From Prosopocoilus inquinatus (Eukaryota > Arthropoda > Insecta > Coleoptera > Lucanidae): a stretch of DNA of 64,000 nucleotides. The stretch's first letter is position 1. Every line of letters begins with the position of its first letter. Below are positions 1 through 9,689 of this stretch, piece by piece. A model generated the notes under the pieces. It worked only from the letters and a program-made list of their open reading frames with translations. It had not been told where the DNA came from and did no database searches. Location: contig CM069871.1 of the NCBI GenBank assembly GCA_036172665.1, positions 62,432,713 through 62,496,712 on the forward strand, given 5' to 3'. Position numbers and translations under genes: made by a program.

Positions 1-833
1 TTGTGAGGTATTTATTTCAGAGAAATAGACCAGGGAGAACCCACTTCGACGAGTGCGCATTCTATGGATGTCGCCATTTTGATGCTTGCTTACCTTTGTT
101 AACCTCAGCGCTCAAAAATAATATCAAGCTGTAGTAATTATCTTTATATATTTAGGTTTACAGCGGCTCACCTTATTCGAGCCATGGCAATAAATCATGT
201 TAAAGCAATAATTGATTATCATTTTTCAACTTGTCGCATATTTGCGGCAGACATAACAAGCATCGCACGTATTCTTACTACGCCTTCGCGTTGAAAATAG
301 AACGTGGTTTACGGTCCCGTTTCGTTTATTCATTACGTTTTCCAGCAACATCCTTGTAACGCATGGTAGGTTTGCAAATTATATGCTGAAAAAATATATC
401 TAATTTGTGTTAATAACCAATGGGATCTATTCTGTAACATTGATATAGACTTAATACGTAACAATTATTGCTGTTTCAAGTGACCTTGCAAAATTGGTAT
501 TCTGTAAACAGTTTCTTAACAATTTGCAATCCATATCAAGTGTGATATCGAGTTAATATACATTTCTCTTCAATTGGCGGTCGGCAATCGACTTGAATTG
601 TTATGAAATCGTATCAAACTTCCCGTTTCTGGAGCATCAAAATGTAAGCTTTCAATTTTGGTCGGTTCGCACAGGTTAACGCGTATTCTCCCTACTCTAT
701 CTCTGATTTATTTCAGTCCAAGAGTGTTTGGTAAGTTGGCATTGTTGGTAACACTGGATCACCTGGATGATAATGACAAAAACAAGAGTAAATAAATCTA
801 TGATGAAAGCCTGCTTGACCTTAAGTTAATTTG
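1..833. other. Upstream region of the prenyl synthase gene
   Basis: No protein-coding exon was recognised here. A polypyrimidine-AG acceptor-like site lies at about 11-20. Around 711-735 an acceptor (TTTATTTCAG) is followed 14 bases later by a donor (GTAAGT), so a tiny 5' untranslated exon is conceivable. On the minus strand a short ORF opens near base 90 in a good start context but closes after about 21 codons, so it is not called as a gene. Confidence 0.3.
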
Positions 834-875
834 TATAAATAGGAGACTTTAATTATTTCCTTCCATTAACCAGTG
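834..875 (+). promoter_or_regulatory. Candidate TATA box and initiator of the prenyl synthase gene
   Basis: TATAAATA lies at 834-841. An initiator-like CCAGTG lies about 37 bases further on, just 25 bases before the start codon at 897. The position fits a core promoter with a short leader, but an AT-rich genome gives such matches by chance, and an upstream untranslated exon is also possible. Confidence 0.35.
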
Positions 876-896
876 GCTTCTAGCAGCTAATAAAGT

Positions 897-3800
897 ATGG
901 AAAATAATTCAGAAGAAATCAACATCCCCTACAGCAAGAATGGTAGCAAGGAACAAGATGAGGTTAGTTTTTAGAATTTGAAAAACAATTTTCCATTGCT
1001 CTCCTTGATTTCCAGAAATTACTAAAACCATTCAGTTACATTCTGCAAGTGCCCGGCAAGAAAATCAGAAGTAAGTTGTCGAGAGCTTTCAACTACTGGC
1101 TGAATATACCCGAGGAAAAAGTAAAGCAGATTGAGAAAATCATCGAGATGCTTCACAACGCAAGTCTCTTGTAAGAACAAATCTTGTTTTAGGTTGTGCT
1201 TATTTTCCAGATAATAGTAGTTATCGTAGACTCGACGATATCGAGGATAACTCGATTCTTAGGCGTGGAATCCCTGTAGCACATTCAATTTACGGGATTC
1301 CAAGTACGTTAAACGCTGCGAATTATGTGATGTTCATTGCTTTACAGAGATGTTTAGAACTCAACCATCCGGAGGTTTGTATTTGTCTCTTACGTGTCGG
1401 TAATTGTTTGGATCCTGGCAGAAAAAATGTAGCCTAAGATTGTTTAAAACAGAAAAATTTTAGGCCACTAATGTATACACCGAACAGTTACTGGAACTTC
1501 ATAGAGGACAAGGAATGGAGATTTTCTGGCGGGATAATTTCATCTGTCCCAATGAAGAAGAATATTGTCTTATGACCATGAAAAGTAAGTTTTAAAATTA
1601 ATTTAAAAGATACCTATGCTAAAAAAATACTCCTTATTGATTTAATTTTTAGAAACTGGGGGGCTATTTATGCTTGCTATCAGGCTCATGCAGCTTTTTA
1701 GCTCGAATAAATCTGATTTTACAAAGTTAACAGGAATTCTTGGCTTGTATTTTCAAATACGCGATGACTACTTGAATTTGTGCTCACATGATGTTAGTAT
1801 ATCATCATATCAGAGTATTTATGCAAAGTTCATGCAAACGTTATTTTCAGTATCAGTTGCATAAGAGTTACTGTGAGGATTTAACTGAAGGAAAGTTTAG
1901 TTTTCCTCTGGTGCATGCTATTAATAGTCAACCTAATGATAGTCAAGTTATACGTATCCTTTTTTTTTTAATTGAGGGTGAGTTATTTGTGAGTAGAAAC
2001 AGCTTAGAATTTAATATAGTAAAATACTTTGTTGTTTACATCAAACATAAGACACCTGGTTAAAGGAGTGTCATAAATTCAAAAAGGTAGAGCAAAGGTG
2101 TTACAGAAAATAAATTACTACTGCCACTTTTAGTAAGTTTTTATTGATGTACTTAATGCTGTTCAATGATGTTGAGTTCTTGCCAAGTTTTAGCAAAATT
2201 CATCGATGAATCACGTGATATGAAAGCGAAAGTCTTCACCAGGACATGTTCATGCAAAGTTCTGACAAAGCAACAAATAATTTTGATACTTTCAAGAGGA
2301 TTAATTTTTTCAAAAAACTGCCACCCAATTTAGCTGTTCCAGAAAGTATTTTAAGTTTTACAAAAAGCTGGACGAGTGTTAACTTTGGTTGAATTCCTGG
2401 ATTCCAGTTGGAACCGCGTCTCTCGGATTTCTTCTAGTAGCTGTACTGCCTGTACAGGGAGTAGAAGAAATCCGAGAGACGCGCCTGTACGGGCAGTAGG
2501 TGTACTGCCTGTACAGTCGCGATCAAGCGAATCGAGACCTACTGACAGCTCTGTAACCCTTATTGCCAGTGTTAACAAGGACGCGGTTAGCTTGCAACAG
2601 TCTCGATTAGGATGATCGCGACTGTACAAGCCAGGAATTCATCCACGGACGGCGCACAGTGGTCCCAATCACGAATCTAGCTGGACGAAATTAATTTTTT
2701 TTTAATCTTTGAAGTGCATAATATTTACCTCATTTTATTCTAAACACCTCATTTCGTCGTATAACAACTATTAAGGATTTAACGAGACTACCTTCCTTCA
2801 ATTATACAGGTAAGAAACGAACTGTTTTCAGCGCTCTACGACTATTCCGTACATTATGTGTTTGTTTTAGTTTAAGTTTGTTTAAAATATTTAATTTTTC
2901 TTAGCATTATACTTTAAGTTAGTGTAATCAAATTTTTATATTAATGTTAACATTGTAACGTATTTTCGTACTAAACTGGCTGATTATATATGTGAGTTTC
3001 TCATATTTAATGAGATCTATAAAAAATCTCCGTGTTTCTCCGTCGTAATTTTTTAATAGGCTGATAGACTGTATATTTGAGAATTAATATACAAAAATTT
3101 AAAACTATATTCTACCATATTTACAATTTTTTAATTTTCGTATCTTAAATAAGTGCTATTTTTAGCGACACTAAAAGTTGCTCACCAGCACTGTCCTACT
3201 TATGTTTGGTTATCGAACATGCACAATCTATTGGCGCAGAAAGTTAAAAAAAATCAATAATAAAAAATTTTCCCATATGGTGCGAACTTTTTGGCGGCCA
3301 CTGTATATTTCCTATAATGTTGAGTTTCCTAAAAGCTGGTCTCCCTAATAATGGAAACTGTTGATCTTTAATAATGTACATTTTTCACTTCAACTCTTCT
3401 GTCTTTAGGTTCCAGAGTCGTCCTAATATCTCCTAATACCCTCAATCCTTTCCTTCCTGCTTCGTATAGCCTCCGTGTCACTGCAGTCCTGTTAATCCTT
3501 TTTTTTTTGTCAATTTGTCTCCTATCAATGAAATATCTGCGCCAAAGTCTAATTTAAATTTGATTTTCTTGTCACCAACTTTAATTTAATCCACCGGTTA
3601 TCTTCATTATTAATTTCTATTACTTTTCCCATGTAGATACATTCTTCCGTTCCTTCACTGTCGCTGTCTCTAATCTCTTATATTTTACTATTTTTACACA
3701 TTTTTGCATAATGTCCCAATCTCTTGCATTTTCTACAAATTACTTTATTAGCTGGACATTCATACCAGTTATGATCAGGTGTACGCCTGCCTTTTGAACA

Positions 3801-5605
3801 TTTTCTATTTGTTCCTGTTCCTCCTTGATATTTTCCTTTTATTTCTTCATTTTTGTTTACGCTTGTTTTTACTTGTTGTTAATTTAAAAATTTTAATTTT
3901 GTTTATAAACCAAAGTTTAAAGGAAATTGCAAAAGCTAAAAGCATTGTCTGGAGGATTTTCGTGACCCTCGTGTTCTTTGACAGCCGCAATTATACATTT
4001 TCTCCGTCGCTTTTTTGTTCAAATAAATTAGGCAATCATATTGATTTCTGAAAATATTCTTTCCTTAAATACACAAAAATGTATTGAATTTCTATAGAAA
4101 CAATTTTTGTCCTAAATAGACTCATTTACAGAAGATTTTACGGAGTTCGAATTTTATTGACAAACTTTCTATTACACCTAATATAAATACTATAACAATC
4201 CTGTAACGCAACTTTAAAGTTTAAAACTTTTATGGAAGGTTTTTTAAAGGCTGTGACATTTAGAGTATTCGGTCACTGGCGGCTTGGAGCTATCCTGTCG
4301 CTAGCTGCTGCTCAAAATTGAGGAGTTCGATACAATACAAATGATACAAAGTTAATACTCGCCCAGCTTTTTGCAAACACTGTACGATATTAAAAATATT
4401 TCCTGGAAACGGCACAAAATAAAACAAAATTGTCATGTCCGAACCTTAAAAAAATGATCACCTTGAAAATATCGAATTTATCCTTTACTTATCACAATCT
4501 TGCATTTTTATATCCTTTGACGTCTAAGAATTTTAAATTGAATTTGCCAAGGAAATCTCATGAAAATGTTTCCGATATATTAACATAACTACTGTTCTTT
4601 AAATGCGCTTACTTATTTTTTTGCAACATTCAAGTGTTATTTAAAAGATTTTTTTTCTTTTTCTGCCCATTATTGCCTTTATTTTCTACTTAGATTATTT
4701 TGTAAATTGTAAAGTAGCAATTAGCATATTAGACAAATACATAAAAGCAAAAGGTAATACTTATCAAAAGTCTTCGATATTCTCTGCTTTCAGACGTTTA
4801 AGAATTGATTATTTAAATTGCCTTTAGATTTTTTGCTTCTTGTTTTTATTTGTAGTGGAAATATTTGCCGTTTATAAAGAAGCCACAAACAGAAAACTGT
4901 ACCGTAAAAAGTAACACTAAGGGCCGATTGTTCAATGAAGATTTAACTTTAAGCTCCATTTTATTCTTACCTTTGGGGCTTTTACAGCAGAACTCCAATG
5001 TAATCTCACCGTCCGTTGCGTCGTTTTGTGTGAAATGTCTTATTAGTAAAGGCCGGATGTTTAGACCTTATCATCATTTTGTACAAAATTGGACCTTTTT
5101 AAGAAGAAAATAAAAATGTACCTCTTATAATTATTAAGTCACGCAAATTAAGTACACGCATTTTTCTCCTTTCTTACTGCCTAACCATCCGCATTTTACT
5201 TATTAGTATCAGGCAGCAAATTAATTGCTATTTGTCACTTTTCGCAGAGTTTTAGACAAAAGTTATGTAGCGACTTTATTGTTAATACATATTACTATAT
5301 TTATTTTTTCATTTAAGGTGTTCACCAAGAGCATGTTAATATTTTAATATTACTATTAACTAATATTGTTCAGAAATACTTTTTTTTTCCTTAAAAATAA
5401 TTTAGAAATATTGAGACAACGAACCAAAGACAATGAAGTGAAAAAATACTGTGTATCTCTGCTCGAAAAATATGGAAGCTTCGAATATACGCGCATAAAA
5501 ATGGAAAAGCTTCACGAGGAAGCCGTCGAAGAAGTGAAGAAGCTGGGTGGAAATCCGTACATGGACGAAGTCTTGCAGGCAGGTTTCAAAATGCAACAGG
5601 CGTAG
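897..5605 (+). CDS. GGPPS: Geranylgeranyl diphosphate synthase
   Basis: This is an E-type prenyltransferase that condenses isopentenyl diphosphate with farnesyl diphosphate to give the C20 product used in protein geranylgeranylation (the Drosophila gene is quemao). Coding exons join 897-962, 1016-1170, 1230-1374, 1464-1584, 1653-1792, 1851-1953 and 5406-5605. All have AG/GT borders and compatible phases, giving 309 residues against about 300 in animal homologues. The first aspartate-rich motif DDIED is at residues 76-80 after the HNASLL stretch. The second, DDYLN, is at 200-204 after FQIR, and [12 protein letters not shown] follows it. The C-terminal QRT...GSFEYTR block sits in the last exon. 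Both metal-binding motifs are intact, so it should be active. Introns 1-5 are each under 100 bases, but intron 6 is 3.45 kb and filled with repeats. The ATG at 897 gives the N-terminus expected for the family. Confidence 0.95.
2388..2660. repeat. Foldback repeat interrupted by a Tc1-like MITE
   Basis: The outer repeat starts with TTGAATTCCTGG and ends with CCAGGAATTCA. A shorter relative lies at 30741-30830. Inside, two 22-base arms around CGCGTCTCTCGGATTTC (about 2416-2437 and 2464-2485) form a perfect hairpin. A 111-base MITE has inserted after it (2514-2624). This lies in intron 6 of the prenyl synthase gene. No coding capacity is evident. Confidence 0.6.
2514..2624. mobile_element. Tc1/mariner-type MITE, copy 1
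   Basis: The element begins CAGTCGCGATCA and ends with its exact reverse complement TGATCGCGACTG. It is flanked on both sides by TA, the target duplication of Tc1/mariner elements. It is 111 bases long and non-coding. Related copies lie at 7794-7902 and 60645-60744. This copy has the best preserved termini of the three. Confidence 0.75.
3275..3303 (-). mobile_element. Solo terminal repeat of a Tc1-like transposon
   Basis: Read on the minus strand, the sequence starts CAGTGGCCGCCAAAAAG directly next to a TA. This start is typical of Tc1-like terminal inverted repeats. No matching partner end or transposase frame was found nearby, so it is probably a remnant. Confidence 0.35.
3375..3900 (-). 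pseudogene. Ty3/gypsy-like gag zinc knuckle and protease remnant
   Basis: The minus strand reads through a cysteine-rich segment containing CPANKVIC and then [14 protein letters not shown], a CX2CX4HX4C zinc knuckle. This double-knuckle arrangement is typical of insect gypsy-type gag proteins. A stop and frameshift follow. In another frame comes a decayed aspartic protease with [10 protein letters not shown] where an active enzyme has a DTGAD-type site, then a Gly-rich C-terminal protease stretch. No reverse transcriptase is present and both flanks are non-coding, so this is an old fragment antisense within intron 6 of the prenyl synthase gene. Confidence 0.7.
5406..5605 (+). CDS. GGPPS: Last coding exon of geranylgeranyl diphosphate synthase
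   Basis: The exon follows the acceptor ATTTAG. Its first two bases complete a Gln codon begun by the single base left at 1953. It encodes 65 residues starting at the conserved ILRQRT block, through GSFEYTR, to a TAG at 5603-5605. It is separated from the other exons by 3.45 kb of repeat-rich intron, so it could easily be missed or mistaken for a separate small gene. Confidence 0.93.
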
Positions 5606-6454
5606 CCATTATTATAATCACTTTTTTCACATTTTGTGGCTGTTTTTTTTTTAAGTCTGTCACCTTAAATAGGGCAACAACAGTTTTTTTGTGTATTCAA
5701 CTTTATTATAGTTTTTCTTTTTGGGGGGACCAGAACTGAGAAGTAGGCGTGCGATTTTGTTCTAATTTATTAAGCCATAATATGAAAGTATTATACCCAT
5801 GCATACAGGCTGTTTAAAATAACTTGTGATGAAGTTACGTGGTAAATTATTAAAAATTAGTATACTGATTTCGTTTTTTATTATTCCTACAAATTATTTC
5901 TTTAAAATTCTGACTCTTTGATATATAATGAACAAGAAAAAATGGTATGATTAATGAAATTAAAAACATTTTTTTATCTAATTGTACCTAAACTATTTTC
6001 AGCTTTAATTTACTTCTTGTCGTCATCAAAATAAATATATTAAATTTCTATTTTTCTGGTGTTCTTTTATTTTCTATATATTCTATATATAGGAGTTTTT
6101 TACAAGTTATTTCTTAAAGCTTGGCAGAAAACAGACGAAACGAATTTTAATATTTACATGTATTGATTTGTAGGCATACATTTTATTCAATAATAATAAT
6201 GAAAGAACTTTATAAACGTAAGAAAAACGTAACGTATAACAAATAATGAAGGGACACAGATGTGGATGGACAGTCTCGTCGGATCTAGTGGCGCCTTGAC
6301 AACGAATAGATCTTCAAGAGTCTCTGGCGAAGTGGTTAATGAGTTATGGGACGTGGAGAAACATAGTCCCTGGCTCGTCGCTCCGATTTGGTCGTAACTG
6401 CACTGAAGGCGGTGGGAATCCAAGAAGATGGAGTTGCACACAGACTCTTCTTGG
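5606..6454 (+). other. 3' region of the prenyl synthase gene
   Basis: The first 425 bases are AT-rich and non-coding, and probably form the 3' untranslated region. From about 6240 to 6450 the sequence becomes GC-richer and is open on both strands (84 codons on the minus strand). No known protein was recognised, and it may be the non-repeated part of a mobile element whose end is the repeat at 6455. Confidence 0.4.
6030..6035 (+). terminator. Polyadenylation signal AATAAA of the prenyl synthase gene
   Basis: This canonical AATAAA lies 425 bases after the stop codon. It is followed about 20 bases later by a T/G-rich stretch. It is the first canonical signal noticed in the 3' flank. Confidence 0.45.
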
Positions 6455-6725
6455 ATGACTGAATATATGAGAGAACGTTAGTGGCATATGTGCAGATATG
6501 TGTGGTTCGATTGACTACAGGAATAGAGCGCTGGGCGAATGTGTGTGTACGTTAAGCCCGACTACAAGAACAGCGCTCGGCTATCATGCTTCTGTGAGTG
6601 TGTGTGTGTGTGATACATCAACTACAATAAAGAGCGGAGAGCTTGTAGAACTGTTTTTTATTTCAAAACGAATACAAAAAGAAAAAATCCATTTTTTAAA
6701 GATTTATTCCATTTTATATTCGGTC
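6455..6725 (+). repeat. Dispersed repeat with internal GACTACAA units, copy 1
   Basis: The sequence matches 41054-41345 over about 270 bases with few differences. It contains three imperfect internal units, each built on GACTACAA followed by AGAGCGCTGGGC or AGAGCGGAGAGC. A (GT)n stretch lies near 6597-6612. The shared end is an A/T-rich tail containing AAAGATTTATTCCAT. No inverted repeat or reverse transcriptase was seen. A SINE or a tandem-repeat-derived element is possible. Confidence 0.65.
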
Positions 6726-7793
6726 TTTTTAGTTAGACTTCCAAAAATATCCCGCATATAACTCATTCAAAGTGACTAAAAGTTGATATGTTGACATGAA
6801 CTTAAATGCATGATTGAAAAATAACAAATCAACCAATCTTGATGGTTTTAAGGAACTATACTCCTTTTCCCCTCGAATAGAAAGTATTGCCATAGTCTGC
6901 AATGTGGGCATTCGGAAGTGCAAGCCATGTGTTATGTCTGTATAGGCAACACATCTTGCACGATTGGCAAACCTGCAGTAAAAGTAAAAATCCAATTCCG
7001 TAACAGTAATTAATAACAGGGAAGAACTAATCAAAAACAAATACACTTAATACAAATACATGATACTTTTCAAAAATAATCGTTATGAAATTTCTTCTAA
7101 AAATTACTCAGTGATGCCAACGATAAAATAGTTACTAAGTAACTGATCACGTGGCTTTGATTGCCGATTGTTTACGCCTTACAATTACAATACACTTAGG
7201 GTACAAATTATTAACATAGGTACAGAAAAGCTCGATATTTTACAAGAAAATACTTCGGCTTCAATCCAGTGACTCCACTTACGTTTGTGGAAGTACAAAT
7301 AACCGAAAACGATGGCAGCAAAATTCGATTTATTATCACCTTCCTAATCCTCAAAATTACATACATATCTTAATCTAATTATCACGTACACGTTTTATAA
7401 TAACTGTTAAAGTTCGCTCTTTCAACACAATTCTAGAATATGTGATTTTGTGCCAACAAGTCTTAACGACCGGAAATAAACCAGGCTTGGTACTTTGCTT
7501 TCCTAATGTCAAATGTTATTAAACATGTCCTGACATTTATTTATTTATTTGTTTGTTCTTCCAAAGTTTGAAACTCGAAGCCTAATACGTACGGTAGTCA
7601 ACATTAAATTGAGGTCGTCACCGTCAATCAAAACGTCAATATTAATTCCAGAAATTAGAAAATTTTCATATACATTTGTTGATTTTACCAAAAGAGCATT
7701 GAAAAAGCGATTTAATTTTTAAGAAATTATATTAAAAATTAAAGAAAATTAAGCCATTAATTTCTTTACATTTAATTACATACAAGTCAAGTA
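6726..7793. other. Intergenic AT-rich DNA
   Basis: Only short unsupported ORFs are present, including 105 codons on the minus strand at 6729-7046 with no recognisable motif. No repeat or gene was identified. Confidence 0.5.
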
Positions 7794-7902
7794 CAGTTAC
7801 GATCAAGCTAATCGAGACTGATTGACAGTTTTGTAACCTTTACTACCAGTGTCAATAAGAGCGCAGTTAGCTTGCGTCCGTGTCGATTAGGATGGTTAAC
7901 TG
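7794..7902. mobile_element. Tc1/mariner-type MITE, copy 2
   Basis: This is a relative of the element at 2514-2624. It begins CAGTTACGATCAAGCTAATC after a TA, shares the internal CAGTGTCAATAAGA and GCAGTTAGCTTGC segments, and ends in a decayed repeat GATGGTTAACTG. The right end has lost its perfect symmetry. Confidence 0.65.
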
Positions 7903-8104
7903 AGAATGTTATGGTTTAAACCCAACTCTGAACAAAAGTCAAAATGAAGTTTCTTGTCATGATCTTACTTCGACAATAAAATTGTTTTTACTTATTCTTA
8001 ATTCAACGGAGATTGTTCGTATGACACCATCATATAATATAAAAACAACTGATTATTGCTCGTCAGATAAGCATGGAAAATTTCAAGTTTTTTTATAAAT
8101 TTTA

Positions 8105-8200
8105 AACATGTAAAATAGCGACATCGTACTATCGCTTTTTGACCTAACATTGCAATGTTAGGTCAAAAAGCGATAGTACGATGTCGCTATTTTACATGTT
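8105..8200. repeat. Perfect 47-base palindrome with a 2-base centre
   Basis: Arms 8105-8151 and 8154-8200 are exact reverse complements around a GC spacer. Each arm contains AGCGACATCGTACTATCGCT. One strand could extrude a very stable hairpin. The partner arm also occurs alone at 30545-30595, and in decayed inverted form in the copy at 39221-39290. Confidence 0.9.
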
Positions 8201-8264
8201 CATCATTCTTACATCGCATTTGCGAATAAATTGGGCAAGTCGTTTTTGGTCTGCAGTGGGAATG

Positions 8265-8329
8265 TCGAGCTACGTTTCTGCTGAAGAAGCCCCAAGCAGG
8301 GCTGAAACAGCTGTCCAGAGGCTGCTCGA
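8265..8329 (+). ncRNA. Type I hammerhead ribozyme
   Basis: Core boxes are in order: CTGAAGA (8281-8287, matching the CUGANGA consensus), helix II AGCCC/GGGCT (8288-8292 with 8299-8303, loop CAAGCA), GAAA (8304-8307), and GTC at 8313-8315 as the cleavage site. Helix I pairs 8275-8280 TTTCTG with 8316-8321 CAGAGG, using two G-U pairs. Beyond an internal loop, TCGAGC (8265-8270) pairs with GCTCGA (8324-8329). Helix III is the very short palindrome CAGCTG (8308-8313), the form known from Penelope-like elements and retrozymes, which may cleave best as a dimer. Every invariant core position is intact. Confidence 0.8.
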
Positions 8330-8390
8330 GGTTCTCACTGCAATCAAAAACGATTTGCACAAAATTTTTCTAAAATATAAATTTTAAATT

Positions 8391-9036
8391 AATGAGAGTT
8401 CACTTTAACTGATAAAACATTTGTTTGTCCCAGAATTTGTGGCCGCGATGGTACAAATGACAGTTAATGACGACCAAAATGTATTACTCGCAACTGCATA
8501 CAGTTGAATATAAAACCATGCAATTTTTCAGGATAAATTTCGAATGACCAAAAGAAGTCGAATGATGGAAGGACAAAAGTCGAACTTGTTTTCCATTTCA
8601 AATGGGAAACATTAGACAAAATTGCGCAACATTTCTTAGTTTGTTTGTCAGCAGTGGTGTATTATGATTCCAGCTATTTCAGACTCCTTGGACTTTCCCT
8701 TTATAATGAATAATGAATTTTTTACTATACTCTTCGAATTGTGGTCAATTCTGCTTCATATTTAAATAGCTGCCAATTAAATGATTGGATGTCGAAGAGG
8801 GTTTATTTGAAACAGTTAAATCTCTAGTGCTTTCAGTGCGAACATCACGGTCATGTTTTCTACGAATCTCTCGGCTCTTATTTCTTAACCGGATTTAATC
8901 ACTCAACTATCACCAGCAGCGTTCATCCCATCATTTGTGATTATGTTTCTACACGCCTGGATCTGCTTGAAGTTGTCTTCCTTATGTGTTCTTACCATGC
9001 GACTATACCTTCTGATAATTGTGTTTTTGCCGTTGC
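8391..9036. other. Intergenic DNA without recognisable genes
   Basis: The sequence is of moderate AT content. No ORF, repeat or RNA motif could be supported. Confidence 0.45.
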
Positions 9037-9396
9037 TTAATTTTTGTAATAACACTTAGGTACTAGACTGTCCCTAATTTTGGTGTGGACGTGATATCTC
9101 TTATCGACCACTACGAGGATGCCACGCCGCCGCTTCCATGATCCAGAAGCTCTCGAATTCTCAGCCAAGTCTTCAAGCTCTTCTCTTAGTTCTCGACGAG
9201 TCGAATTTTTCATCGCCGAAGTGAAGCTAGCAGTACGTACACCCGACTCCGATAGCAACGAGGACTGCATCCGCTCTCTATTAACGGATTTTGAAACCGA
9301 TGATGTCAACAGCTGAACGCACTTAATACCATATATTCTTTTCTTATCTGCATCCGCCCATTTCGACATAAATGTTAAAAGTTTCTTTGGGACCAA
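9037..9396 (-). CDS. Unassigned ORF of 119 codons
   Basis: This open frame lies in a locally GC-richer island, with a composition more like coding DNA than its surroundings. The product is charged, with a Ser- and Arg/Glu-rich middle (NSTRRELREELEDL) and a basic C-terminus. I recognise no domain, signal peptide or splice structure. The opposite strand is also open for 65 codons. It could be a host exon, a decayed transposon gene or chance. Confidence 0.2.
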   Translation of the reverse strand: MVPKKLLTFMSKWADADKKRIYGIKCVQLLTSSVSKSVNRERMQSSLLSESGVRTASFTSAMKNSTRRELREELEDLAENSRASGSWKRRRGILVVVDKRYHVHTKIRDSLVPKCYYKN

Positions 9397-9689
9397 AATC
9401 CAGTTGTCCGATCAGTACCGATCCTTCGCGTTAAATTGTTGCTTCAACATTTTAGTTTTACAAGCGCTTGCTAGTTTTCGCTGGGCTAGCGTTTTCCTTG
9501 TCAAGATTTTCAGTTAATAAATGTTTTTTTACGTAACTGATTTGTATTATTTGTCTAACCCTACGCAGAACGCACGGGTGACTGAAAATCTCCTGGAGGT
9601 TCAAGAACACCAGTACACGTTGTGGAGCCTTGGGAACTGCTTCACGGTAAAACCTTCAACTGGGATTCCGACGCTTTTAATTATACACT

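Larger units (their letters stand above)
8104..8390 (+). mobile_element. Penelope-like or retrozyme-like repeat with hammerhead ribozyme, copy A
   Basis: It starts with a perfect palindrome (8105-8200), continues through a CATTTGCGAATAAATTGGGC segment and a hammerhead ribozyme (8265-8329), and ends near ACGATTTGCACAAAATTT. A second copy at 39215-39475 shows the same order, and a fragment lies at 30545-30595. Hammerhead ribozymes next to inverted 5' ends are known from Penelope-like retroelements and related small retrozymes. No reverse transcriptase frame is present, so the family assignment is inferred from the ribozyme and the layout only. Confidence 0.65.

Noticed and set aside
1..92. Minus-strand short ORF in good start context, as a divergent gene's first exon
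   Set aside because: It closes after about 21 codons and no good donor site or downstream exon is inside the window.
1670..2063. Two overlapping ORFs read as separate small proteins
   Set aside because: They are read-through of exons 5 and 6 of the prenyl synthase; correct AG/GT splicing joins them across a 58-base intron.
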